Shown: piece after piece, positions 1 to 5,675 of the stretch
How the letters are laid out: each line of letters starts with the position of its first letter
Numbering within the stretch: the stretch's first letter is position 1
NCBI GenBank assembly: GCA_009775125.1
Contig: VSPD01000086.1
Span: 1 to 5,819, forward strand
DNA: 5,819 bases
Direction: 5' to 3'
DNA from: Muribaculaceae bacterium
Lineage (GTDB): Bacteria; Bacteroidota; Bacteroidia; Bacteroidales; Muribaculaceae
The notes under the pieces: model-generated
Databases searched by the model: none
What the model was told of the DNA's origin: nothing
Seen by the model: the letters and a program-made list of their open reading frames with translations, nothing else
Position numbers and translations under genes: made by a program

Positions 1-2
1 GC

Positions 3-38
3 AAACCCGCCCCCGCCGCCGAATCAACCACAGAATAA
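3..38 (+). CDS. C-terminal tail of an upstream gene (partial)
   Basis: Reading from base 3 gives the tail KPAPAAESTTE followed by TAA at 36-38. The C-rich third positions (ccc, gcc, ccc, gcc, gcc) match the codon use of the phosphatase downstream, and a Pro/Ala-rich hydrophilic end is common in bacterial proteins. The gene begins outside the window, so no function can be named. Frame 1 is also open (to 97), but it would run through the hairpin at 51-71 and has less typical codon use, so frame 3 is preferred. The evidence is only 11 codons. Confidence 0.4.
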   Translation, partial: KPAPAAESTTE

Positions 39-50
39 TGTAGAGAGTAG

Positions 51-71
51 GGACGCACGGTTCGTGCGTCC
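51..71. repeat. Perfect 9-bp hairpin, REP-like palindrome
   Basis: The arms ggacgcacg (51-59) and cgtgcgtcc (63-71) are exact reverse complements around the 3-nt loop gtt. No U-tract follows, so it is not a canonical terminator. Similar GGACGCACG-type palindromes recur between genes in many Bacteroidetes genomes, as far as I remember, so a dispersed REP-like element is the likeliest reading. It lies in the leader of the phosphatase gene, where it could also affect mRNA stability or read-through from the upstream gene. Confidence 0.6.
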
Positions 72-105
72 GCGCCAAAGTCAACCAATTGAGAAATAAC
101 TACCC

Positions 106-1365
106 ATGAAGAAACTGATTGCATGCTTGCTTGGAGCGGCTGTTGCCGTAAGTGCCGCCGCCATCACACCCAAAGAAGAAATAAAGGAAAATCCGCAAAA
201 AGCCGGAGGAGTGTATTACGCCTATCCCGGCCCGGCGGAAAAACTGACACCCGCCCCCAAGGGCTTCGAGCCATTCTATATCAGCCACTACGGACGCCAC
301 GGCTCGCGTTATCTAATCTCCGACCGCGACTATCGCGCCGTGATCGACGTGCTCGAAAAAGCCGACACCGCCGGCGCTCTCACCCCCGCCGGCTCACGTC
401 TGCTCCGCGACCTTGGCCCCGTGTGGGAAGAAGCGCGCGGCCGCGGAGGCGAGCTCACGCCGCTGGGCCGCCGACAGCACCACGACATAGCCTCGCGCAT
501 GTATGACAACTATCCGCAGGCCTTCCCCGACGACGCCCGTGTCACGGCGGCGTCGACAACGGTGATGCGCTGCGCCCACTCGATGTTTGCCTTCATCGAA
601 GGCTTGAAGGAACACAATCCCGCGCTCAATATCCCCCGCGAATCGTCGCAACGGCATATGCACTATCTCAACTACCACAGCCCCGAGGCCGCTCCCTATA
701 CACGCCGCGACTCCGAGGCCTCGCACGAGATACGCCGGTTCACCGAGGAGATGATAAAGCCCGGACGCATCGTCGGCGAGATTTTCTCCGACTCGCTCTT
801 TGTGCGCCGTAATGTCGACCCCGCCGACTTCATGACCGGACTCTACTGGACAGCCGTCGACCTGCAAAACATGGAAGCCGACCTCGACATCCTCAACCTT
901 TTCACCATCGATGAGCTCACCGACCTGTGGCAAATCTACAATTTCAGTTTTTTCGCCCATAATTCGAGCTATGCCCCGGCCAAAGGCCTGCATGTGGCCA
1001 ACGCCAAGAATCTCCTGCGCAACATCGTCGAGACTGCCGACAGCTATATCGCCTCCGGCGACCGTGGGGCCACGCTCCGTTTCGGCCACGACGGCAACAT
1101 CATACCCCTCACCGCGCTTATGCAACTGCCCGGCTGCTTCACCGACGAGACAAATCCCTACCGCCTCGGCGACACCTACGCCAACTTCCGCGTATCGCCC
1201 ATGGCGTCGAACCTGCAACTCGTCTTCTTCCGCAATGCCAAAGGCGAAATCCTCGTAAAAGCCCTTCTCAACGAACGCGAGACAGCCCTGCCCGCGCCCA
1301 CCGACATCTACCCCTACTACCGCTGGACCGACCTGCGCCCCGCCCTCGCCGAAATAGCCCGCTGA
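106..1365 (+). CDS. Secreted histidine acid phosphatase (histidine phosphatase clade 2)
   Basis: A predicted exported phosphomonoesterase of 419 residues. The N-terminus (MKK, then a hydrophobic Ala/Leu/Val stretch to about residue 19) is a typical signal peptide, with likely cleavage near VSA/AA at residues 17-19. The clade-2 signature RHGSR is at residues 64-68, with His65 the expected phospho-accepting nucleophile. The second signature, GHDGNI, is at 327-332, with H328-D329 the expected His and proton-donor Asp. The order, the spacing of about 260 residues and the total length fit the acid phosphatase/phytase family. An HD pair rather than HAE argues against the MINPP-type inositol-phosphate phosphatases. 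The substrate (phytate, sugar phosphate or other) cannot be read from the sequence. No TTTG/TAnnTTTG promoter is visible in the 105 bp upstream, so it may be transcribed with the preceding gene. The ATG at 106 is the one that supplies the signal peptide; no Shine-Dalgarno site is seen. Confidence 0.9.
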   Translation: MKKLIACLLGAAVAVSAAAITPKEEIKENPQKAGGVYYAYPGPAEKLTPAPKGFEPFYISHYGRHGSRYLISDRDYRAVIDVLEKADTAGALTPAGSRLLRDLGPVWEEARGRGGELTPLGRRQHHDIASRMYDNYPQAFPDDARVTAASTTVMRCAHSMFAFIEGLKEHNPALNIPRESSQRHMHYLNYHSPEAAPYTRRDSEASHEIRRFTEEMIKPGRIVGEIFSDSLFVRRNVDPADFMTGLYWTAVDLQNMEADLDILNLFTIDELTDLWQIYNFSFFAHNSSYAPAKGLHVANAKNLLRNIVETADSYIASGDRGATLRFGHDGNIIPLTALMQLPGCFTDETNPYRLGDTYANFRVSPMASNLQLVFFRNAKGEILVKALLNERETALPAPTDIYPYYRWTDLRPALAEIAR

Positions 1366-1396
1366 GCAGCACAAACCCAACGAAATTGTGCATTTG

Positions 1397-1428
1397 TTTG
1401 GTAGGTTGGGCATTATTTGGTAATTTTG
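1397..1428 (+). promoter_or_regulatory. Bacteroidetes-type promoter for lysS
   Basis: A -33 element TTTG (1397-1400) is followed by exactly 20 bp and a -7 element TAATTTTG (1421-1428), matching the Bacteroides consensus TTTG / TAnnTTTG for the primary sigma factor. Transcription would start near 1432-1436, leaving a leader of about 20 nt before the lysS ATG. TTTGGTA occurs twice, 19 bp apart (1397-1403 and 1416-1422), so the first copy contains the -33 element and the second runs into the -7 element. The start has only a weak AAGG upstream, as is normal in this phylum. Confidence 0.85.
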
Positions 1429-1453
1429 CACCAAAATAGAAAAATAAGGTAAA

Positions 1454-2971
1454 ATGAGCAATATCGAACTGTCAGAACAGGAACAGATCCGCCGCCAGTC
1501 AATGGACGAAATGCGCCGGATGGGCATTGAGCCGTATCCCGCACCCGAATATGAAGTAACCGGTTATACCGACGAAATAAAAGCCAACTTCGACGACGCG
1601 CTTGAGCCTGCGCGCGAGGTGGCTGTGGCCGGACGTGTGATGAGCCGCCGCATCATGGGCAAAGCCTCGTTCATGGAGCTGATGGACAGCCGTGGCCGAA
1701 TCCAGGTATATGTCTCGCGCGACGAGATATGCCCCGGCGAGGACAAGGACCTCTACAACAAGGTGTTTAAGAAACTTCTCGACATCGGCGACTTTGTCGG
1801 CATCCGCGGATATGTGTTCCGCACTCAGACCGGCGAAATCACTATACACGCCCGTGAGCTGACAGTGCTGGGCAAGTCGCTCCGCCCGCTCCCCATCGTG
1901 AAGGTGAAGGACGGCGTTGTCTACGACTCGTTCGACGATCCCGAGCTCCGCTATCGCCGCCGCTATGTCGACCTGGTGGTGAACGAAGGCGTAAAGGAAA
2001 CATTCATCAAGCGCACCAAGGTGTTCAACTCCATGCGCGAATATTTCAACACCGCAGGCTATCTCGAAGTGGAGACGCCGATTCTCCAGTCGATTCCCGG
2101 CGGCGCGGCAGCACGCCCCTTCATCACCCATCACAATGCCCTCGACATACCCTTGTATCTGCGCATCGCCGACGAGCTTTATCTGAAACGCCTTATCGTG
2201 GGCGGTTTCGAAGGCGTGTACGAGTTTTCCAAGAACTTCCGCAACGAGGGCATGGACCGCACCCACAACCCCGAGTTCACCTGCATGGAAATATATGTGG
2301 CCTACAAGGACTACAACTGGATGATGAAATTTACCGAGCGCATGCTTGAAAAGATATGCCTCGACGTGAACGGCACAACCAAGGTGATGGTAGGCGACAA
2401 TGAAATCGACTTCAAGGCTCCCTACCGCCGCGTAACAATGACAGAGGCCATCCTCGAGCACACCGGCATCGACATCACCGGCATGGACGAGGAAGCACTC
2501 CGCAAAGTGTGCCGTGACCTCGGCATCGAGACAGCCCCCTCTATGGGCAAAGGCAAGCTCATCGACGAGATTTTCGGCGAGAAATGCGAAGGAAAATATA
2601 TCCAGCCCACATTCATCACCGACTATCCTATCGAGATGTCGCCGCTTACAAAGCGTCACCGCGATAATCCCGAGCTTACCGAGCGTTTCGAACTCATGGT
2701 CAACGGCAAGGAACTTGCCAACGCTTATTCCGAGCTTAACGACCCTATCGACCAGTACGAGCGTTTCGTAGAGCAGATGCGCCTTGGCGAGAAAGGCGAC
2801 GACGAAGCCATGATTATCGACAAGGACTTTATCCGCGCCCTTGAATACGGCATGCCCCCCACATCGGGCATGGGCATCGGCATGGACCGCCTCGTAATGC
2901 TCATGACAGGCAAGACCACCATACAAGAGGTGCTCTTCTTCCCGCAGATGCGTCCCGAAAAGTGGGATTAA
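1454..2971 (+). CDS. lysS: Lysine--tRNA ligase (class II lysyl-tRNA synthetase)
   Basis: Cytoplasmic enzyme that attaches lysine to tRNA-Lys using ATP; 505 residues. An N-terminal OB-fold anticodon-binding domain spans about 55-145. The class II catalytic domain follows: motif 1 around GYLEVETPIL (202-211), motif 2 from about 255 to 276 including FRNEGMD with Arg263, and motif 3 GMGIGMDR (472-479). The segment VNGKELANAYSELNDP (416-431) is the conserved lysine-site and ATP-site region of LysRS. The length matches the E. coli enzyme. From memory, many Bacteroidales LysRS proteins continue for about 70 residues after the FFPQMRPEK-type end, whereas this one stops at PEKWD. The gene has its own promoter about 25 bp upstream. 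gpsA follows after 126 bp in the same direction, and lysS-gpsA adjacency is familiar from Bacteroides. Confidence 0.98.
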   Translation: MSNIELSEQEQIRRQSMDEMRRMGIEPYPAPEYEVTGYTDEIKANFDDALEPAREVAVAGRVMSRRIMGKASFMELMDSRGRIQVYVSRDEICPGEDKDLYNKVFKKLLDIGDFVGIRGYVFRTQTGEITIHARELTVLGKSLRPLPIVKVKDGVVYDSFDDPELRYRRRYVDLVVNEGVKETFIKRTKVFNSMREYFNTAGYLEVETPILQSIPGGAAARPFITHHNALDIPLYLRIADELYLKRLIVGGFEGVYEFSKNFRNEGMDRTHNPEFTCMEIYVAYKDYNWMMKFTERMLEKICLDVNGTTKVMVGDNEIDFKAPYRRVTMTEAILEHTGIDITGMDEEALRKVCRDLGIETAPSMGKGKLIDEIFGEKCEGKYIQPTFITDYPIEMSPLTKRHRDNPELTERFELMVNGKELANAYSELNDPIDQYERFVEQMRLGEKGDDEAMIIDKDFIRALEYGMPPTSGMGIGMDRLVMLMTGKTTIQEVLFFPQMRPEKWD

Positions 2972-2980
2972 AAATTATCA

Positions 2981-3014
2981 CCGGATTAAGCCGAACAAAA
3001 TCGGCTTAATCCGG
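2981..3014 (+). terminator. Perfect 14-bp hairpin after lysS (terminator-like, no U-tract)
   Basis: Arms 2981-2994 and 3001-3014 are perfect reverse complements around the loop acaaaa, beginning 9 nt after the lysS stop. This position is typical of a terminator, but the sequence after the 3' arm is gttaaatcga, which has no U run. Termination may therefore be weak or factor-dependent, or the stem may protect the lysS mRNA 3' end while letting RNA polymerase read into gpsA. No promoter was found for gpsA, which favours partial read-through. Confidence 0.55.
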
Positions 3015-3020
3015 GTTAAA

Positions 3021-3090
3021 TCGATATAAGTCGATAGAAATCGAAATAAGTCGATTGACGTCGATAAAAGTCGAAATAATTCGAAATTTC
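3021..3090. repeat. Seven-unit decanucleotide array, TCGA every 10 bp
   Basis: TCGA starts at 3021, 3031, 3041, 3051, 3061, 3071 and 3081 without a single slip. Every unit has A or T at its fifth base and most of the remaining positions are A/T. The rest of each unit varies (for example tcgatataag, tcgatagaaa, tcgaaataag), so the TCGA core and the period are kept while the sequence drifts. The array fills the space between the lysS hairpin and the gpsA start, ending 7 bp before ATG. Because it is downstream of any gpsA promoter that might exist, it would be transcribed as part of the gpsA leader. Function unknown. Confidence 0.85.
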
Positions 3091-3097
3091 AACCGCC

Positions 3098-4093
3098 ATG
3101 GAATTCCCCGGAGATATTGCAGTGCTCGGCGGAGGCAGCTGGGCCACGGCCCTTGCCAAACTCCTTCTGCGCAACTGCGAGACTATAAACTGGTATATGC
3201 GCCGCGACGACCGCATCGACGACTTCCGGCGCCTGGGCCACAACCCCGCATATCTCACCGATGTAGAGTTTGATGTAAACCGCATTTATTTCAGCTCCGA
3301 CATCAACGAGGTGTGCTCCCGTTGCGACACACTGCTGTGGGCCGTGCCGTCGCCATATTTCCTCGGCCACGCCAAAAATATCACCGTCGACATAAGCGAC
3401 AAGGCCGTAGTGTCGGCCATAAAAGGCATCGTGCCGGGCGAAAATGAACTTGTAACCGACTATATGAAGCGCCGCTTCGGCGTTGACCCGGCGCGCACGC
3501 TTGTAATATCAGGCCCGTGCCATGCCGAAGAAGTGGCCCTCGACCGCCCGTCGTATCTCACCATCGGATGTTCCGACACCGACCGTGCCGAGGCTTTCGC
3601 GCGCTGCATCGCCGGAAAGAACACCCACACGATTCTGTCGTCGGATGTCAACGGCATCGAGTATGCCTCGGTGCTTAAAAATGTATATGCCATAGCGGCC
3701 GGAGTGATTCACGGCATGAAGCGCGGCGACAATTTTGTGGCCATGCTCGTGTCAAACGCCATACGCGAGATGGAACGTTTTGTCTATGCCGTCAACCCCC
3801 GCCAACGTCAGATATGCGACTCCGTATATCTCGGCGACCTCCTTGTCACGGCTTATTCGCGCTTCTCGCGCAACCACAATTTCGGAGCCATGATCGGAAA
3901 AGGCTATTCCGTGCAGGCTGCCAAGATGGAGATGGAGCAGACAGCCGAAGGCTATTATGGCGCCAAGTGCATCCACGACGTCAACCGCCGCTACCACGTC
4001 GACATGCCCATCCTCGAGGCCGTGTACGAGATGCTCTACCGCCGCCTCTCGCCCTCGAAGGCTCTCGCCGCCATGAGCCGCGACTTTACTTAA
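3098..4093 (+). CDS. gpsA: Glycerol-3-phosphate dehydrogenase [NAD(P)+]
   Basis: Cytoplasmic enzyme that reduces dihydroxyacetone phosphate to sn-glycerol-3-phosphate, the backbone precursor of phospholipids; 331 residues, the normal family length. The Rossmann nucleotide-binding loop is GGGSWATA (11-18). Further family blocks are AIKGI (107-111), SGPCHAEE (138-145), LKNVYAIAAG (193-202) with the expected catalytic Lys194, and SRNHNFG (257-263), where Arg258-Asn259 contact the substrate phosphate in characterised relatives. The GPCHAEE form, instead of GPSFAxE, is what I recall from Bacteroidetes homologues. The ATG at 3098 places the Rossmann loop at the usual distance from the N-terminus; no Shine-Dalgarno site is present. 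It probably shares transcription with lysS through the hairpin gap. In Bacteroides I remember pgi as the next gene; here the neighbour is a convergent mdh. Confidence 0.97.
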   Translation: MEFPGDIAVLGGGSWATALAKLLLRNCETINWYMRRDDRIDDFRRLGHNPAYLTDVEFDVNRIYFSSDINEVCSRCDTLLWAVPSPYFLGHAKNITVDISDKAVVSAIKGIVPGENELVTDYMKRRFGVDPARTLVISGPCHAEEVALDRPSYLTIGCSDTDRAEAFARCIAGKNTHTILSSDVNGIEYASVLKNVYAIAAGVIHGMKRGDNFVAMLVSNAIREMERFVYAVNPRQRQICDSVYLGDLLVTAYSRFSRNHNFGAMIGKGYSVQAAKMEMEQTAEGYYGAKCIHDVNRRYHVDMPILEAVYEMLYRRLSPSKALAAMSRDFT

Positions 4094-4095
4094 AT

Positions 4096-4181
4096 CAATG
4101 CACAATTATATCAATGCACAATGCACGATTGGCTTTCAGCGCGTAGCCAATCGTGCATTGTGCATTATTAATTGTGAATTG
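4096..4181. terminator. Long hairpin between convergent gpsA and mdh (probable bidirectional terminator)
   Basis: A perfect 22-bp stem has arms 4113-4134 and 4145-4166 around a 10-nt loop. It is extended outward, past short internal loops, by cacaatta/taattgtg (4101-4108 with 4169-4176) and caat/attg (4096-4099 with 4178-4181), giving about 34 base pairs in all. It begins 2 nt after the gpsA stop and ends 2 nt before the mdh stop, so the whole gap is this structure. There is no clear U-tract on either strand. The left arm contains the direct repeat tcaatgcacaat at 4095-4106 and 4111-4122. Bidirectional termination or mRNA 3'-end protection is inferred from position. Confidence 0.7.
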
Positions 4182-4183
4182 CC

Positions 4184-5182
4184 TTAAAGGTTGGGGTTAT
4201 ACTGTTTCCAGTCGGCTACGGGGGGCAGTACGCCAAGGCTGATTACCTCGTCGCGCATGGCGCACAGATGCTCGTAACTCTTATATAGCGCGGCCTCTTC
4301 TTCCGGTGTGCCCTTGGGTTCGCGGAAAGAAACGCCATTGGCGGTGATGGTGGTCTCCATCGCCATCATGATGTTGTGGAACTTGTCGTCGTTGACATAC
4401 GTTCCGGCCGGCCATGTGAAAGGTTCTCCGCCCATGGCTGCCGCAATCATGCGTATCGACAGGTAAGCCGGGCTTTGGAACGACGAGCGGCCTCGCAGAT
4501 CTATGATGTGCTTTCCGCCCTGCACCACGCGTGTCTTCATGGCTTCCCACTCGTCGACCGGAAGAGCCTCAGTGCCTATGATTTGGGTAAGCGGTTTGCC
4601 GTCGACTCGTGTCGTGGAGGCGAATACGGCCATTTGTTCGCCGTGTCCTCCATAGGTGCGTGAATTGTCGATTTTCTCGGCCGGAACCTTCATCCATTTC
4701 ACCAGTTCGTTTTGCAAACGCGTGGAATCGAGGGCGGCGAGAGTGGTAACCTGAGAAGGTTTCAATCCGCTCCATATCAAGGTGATAAGCCCCGTGATGT
4801 CGGCCGGATTGAAAACCACCACCACATGTCGCACGTCGGGGCAGTATTTCTTTATATTCTTGCCGAATTCTTCCGCGATGAGGGCATTGCCTTTGAGAAG
4901 ATCCTCGCGGGTCATGCCCGCTTTTCGGGCCGCGCCTCCGGAGTTGACGATGTAGCGCGCTCCGGTTAGAGCTTCGGCTATGTCAGAAGTGTAAGAGAGG
5001 TTGAGACCCGGAAAACCGCAATGGAGCAGTTCTTCGGCAACGCCTTCAAGCCCCGGGGCATAAGGGTCGTAAAGGCAAATGTTTGAGGAGAGGCCCATCA
5101 TTATGGCGGTTTGAGCCATGTTTGACCCGATCATGCCGGCTGCGCCCACAATCACGAGTTTGTCATTTGAAAGATATTTCAT
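4184..5182 (-). CDS. mdh: Malate dehydrogenase (NAD-dependent, LDH/MDH family)
   Basis: Interconverts malate and oxaloacetate with NAD; in anaerobic Bacteroidales it serves the reductive branch towards fumarate and succinate. The protein has 332 residues when started at the ATG at 5182. The frame also opens at an upstream TTG (5188), but that adds only two residues and leaves a less typical start. Visible features are the Rossmann loop GAAGMIG (13-19), Asp39 at the end of the second strand (NAD preference), substrate arginines in ARKAGMTR (Arg86 and Arg92), Asn125 in FNPAD, the Asp152/Arg155 pair in LDSTR, and catalytic His180 in GGHGEQM. Arg86 indicates malate rather than lactate. It is about 20 residues longer than the common 310-residue MDH, with a charged C-terminal tail ending WKQYNPNL. 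It differs clearly from the shorter Bacteroides MDH I remember. No consensus promoter was found upstream. Confidence 0.93.
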   Translation of the reverse strand: MKYLSNDKLVIVGAAGMIGSNMAQTAIMMGLSSNICLYDPYAPGLEGVAEELLHCGFPGLNLSYTSDIAEALTGARYIVNSGGAARKAGMTREDLLKGNALIAEEFGKNIKKYCPDVRHVVVVFNPADITGLITLIWSGLKPSQVTTLAALDSTRLQNELVKWMKVPAEKIDNSRTYGGHGEQMAVFASTTRVDGKPLTQIIGTEALPVDEWEAMKTRVVQGGKHIIDLRGRSSFQSPAYLSIRMIAAAMGGEPFTWPAGTYVNDDKFHNIMMAMETTITANGVSFREPKGTPEEEAALYKSYEHLCAMRDEVISLGVLPPVADWKQYNPNL

Positions 5183-5202
5183 AATCAAAAAAAATTATTG
5201 GC

Positions 5203-5243
5203 GGTTACCTTGCCAAAAGACACAAGTAACCTATATCGATATA
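5203..5243. promoter_or_regulatory. Inverted repeat and 12-bp palindrome upstream of mdh
   Basis: ggttac (5203-5208) pairs with gtaacc (5226-5231), and ttg (5210-5212) with caa (5223-5225) extends the stem past one bulged base. Directly abutting it is the perfect 12-bp palindrome tatatcgatata (5232-5243). These lie 21-61 bp upstream of the mdh ATG, in the position of a leader or operator. No CAAAnnTA (reverse of the Bacteroidetes -7 element) was found nearby, so the mdh promoter itself is not identified. An operator role is only a suggestion. Confidence 0.35.
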
Positions 5244-5313
5244 CATCACAACAAGTTGACACACGCTATTGTTTGTGGGAGAGGGCTGGCAGTTGACTCG
5301 AAATTGCAAATAT

Positions 5314-5340
5314 CACAAGTTACGGGAATTACACAAATTA
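5314..5340. repeat. Three-unit 9-bp tandem repeat (CACAAATTA type)
   Basis: The units cacaagtta (5314-5322), cgggaatta (5323-5331) and cacaaatta (5332-5340) are contiguous and share a 9-bp period; a degenerate half unit precedes them. Read on the minus strand this is TAATTTGTG-type sequence. Similar AATTTGTG/AATTCGTG strings are common between genes in Bacteroidetes, from memory. It does not encode anything recognisable. Confidence 0.6.
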
Positions 5341-5379
5341 GAGTGGAATCCGGGTCAAGCAGTAATTACGGTGCATTGG

Positions 5380-5605
5380 GTCTCCGTTAGGAGACAAATA
5401 TTGTAGCGCAGGGCGACAGCCCTGGGTGGCGTGGATGTTATTTATTATGGTGTTGGAGCGAAGGCCGGCCGTAGCGTTCGAAAATGCCAAATATGGCACG
5501 AGGCACAGTTTCACAGTGCCTTTCACACGCCATGACCTACCGGGCTTGTCGGCATCCTGCCTCCAAACCCGGTTAACCGACGAATCACGGCTTCGCCGTG
5601 GCTAA
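5380..5605. repeat. Palindrome-dense non-coding block, likely dispersed repeat
   Basis: Several compact stem-loops follow one another: gtctcc/ggagac (5380-5395), cagggc/gccctg (5409-5424), tgcca/tggca (5485-5498), aggcac/gtgcct (5501-5521), accggg/cccggt (5539-5573) enclosing ggca/tgcc (5551-5561), the palindrome cggttaaccg (5570-5579), and cacggc/gccgtg (5586-5600), the last flanked by gttaacc/ggctaac with one mismatch (5572-5605). A short minus-strand frame (5338-5526) reads through part of it but resembles no protein family and contains the QGCRPALQ-type string I associate with over-called repeats. The base composition is more mixed than in the flanking A/T-rich DNA. The best guess is one or more REP-like dispersed elements; copies elsewhere in the genome would be needed as proof. 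Confidence 0.5.
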
Positions 5606-5638
5606 CTTGCGAAACATGGATTTTACAATTCTATTTTT

Positions 5639-5670
5639 TTTGATATTTTGGAAAATTATTTATAACTTTG
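5639..5670 (+). promoter_or_regulatory. Bacteroidetes-type promoter for the right-end transcript
   Basis: TTTG (5639-5642), a 20-bp spacer and TAACTTTG (5663-5670) match the TTTG / TAnnTTTG consensus with the same spacing as the lysS promoter. The region is strongly A/T-rich with a T8 run overlapping the -33 element. The predicted start lies near 5674-5678, immediately before the first paired segment of the structured transcript downstream. Confidence 0.8.
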
Positions 5671-5675
5671 CCTGC

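Noticed and set aside
115..126. Lipoprotein signal (LIAC at residues 4-7 of the phosphatase)
   Set aside because: Only six residues precede the cysteine, leaving no room for a hydrophobic region before a lipobox; an ordinary signal peptide with cleavage near residues 17-19 fits better.
1376..1410. Inverted repeat cccaac/gttggg as a terminator for the phosphatase gene
   Set aside because: The stem is 6 bp with a 23-nt loop that contains the lysS -33 element, and no U-tract follows.
394..1527. Long minus-strand open frame (377 codons) opposite the phosphatase and lysS start
   Set aside because: It lies antisense to a gene with clear catalytic motifs, matches no family, and reflects the C-rich third positions of the real gene.
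1499..2926. Minus-strand open frame (475 codons) opposite lysS
   Set aside because: It is an antisense shadow of a well-supported lysS; its translation is His/Val/Ala-rich with no recognisable domain.
3021..3090. CRISPR array
   Set aside because: The period is 10 bp with a 4-bp core, far too short for CRISPR repeats and spacers, and no cas gene is nearby.
5183..5188. TTG start for mdh, two codons before the ATG
   Set aside because: It adds only Met-Ile before MKYLSNDKL. The ATG at 5182 gives the usual distance to the Rossmann loop and follows an A/T-rich leader.
5118..5390. Plus-strand frame of 90 codons across the mdh start and its upstream region
   Set aside because: It overlaps the mdh coding start in antisense and continues into repeat-bearing DNA; no motif or promoter supports it.
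5350..5420. tRNA-like fold near the gtctcc/ggagac hairpin
   Set aside because: No acceptor stem, anticodon arm or T-loop consensus can be placed around it.
5338..5526. Minus-strand frame of 62 codons in the mdh upstream region
   Set aside because: It runs through a chain of small palindromes, has no family resemblance and looks like the over-called translation of a dispersed repeat.
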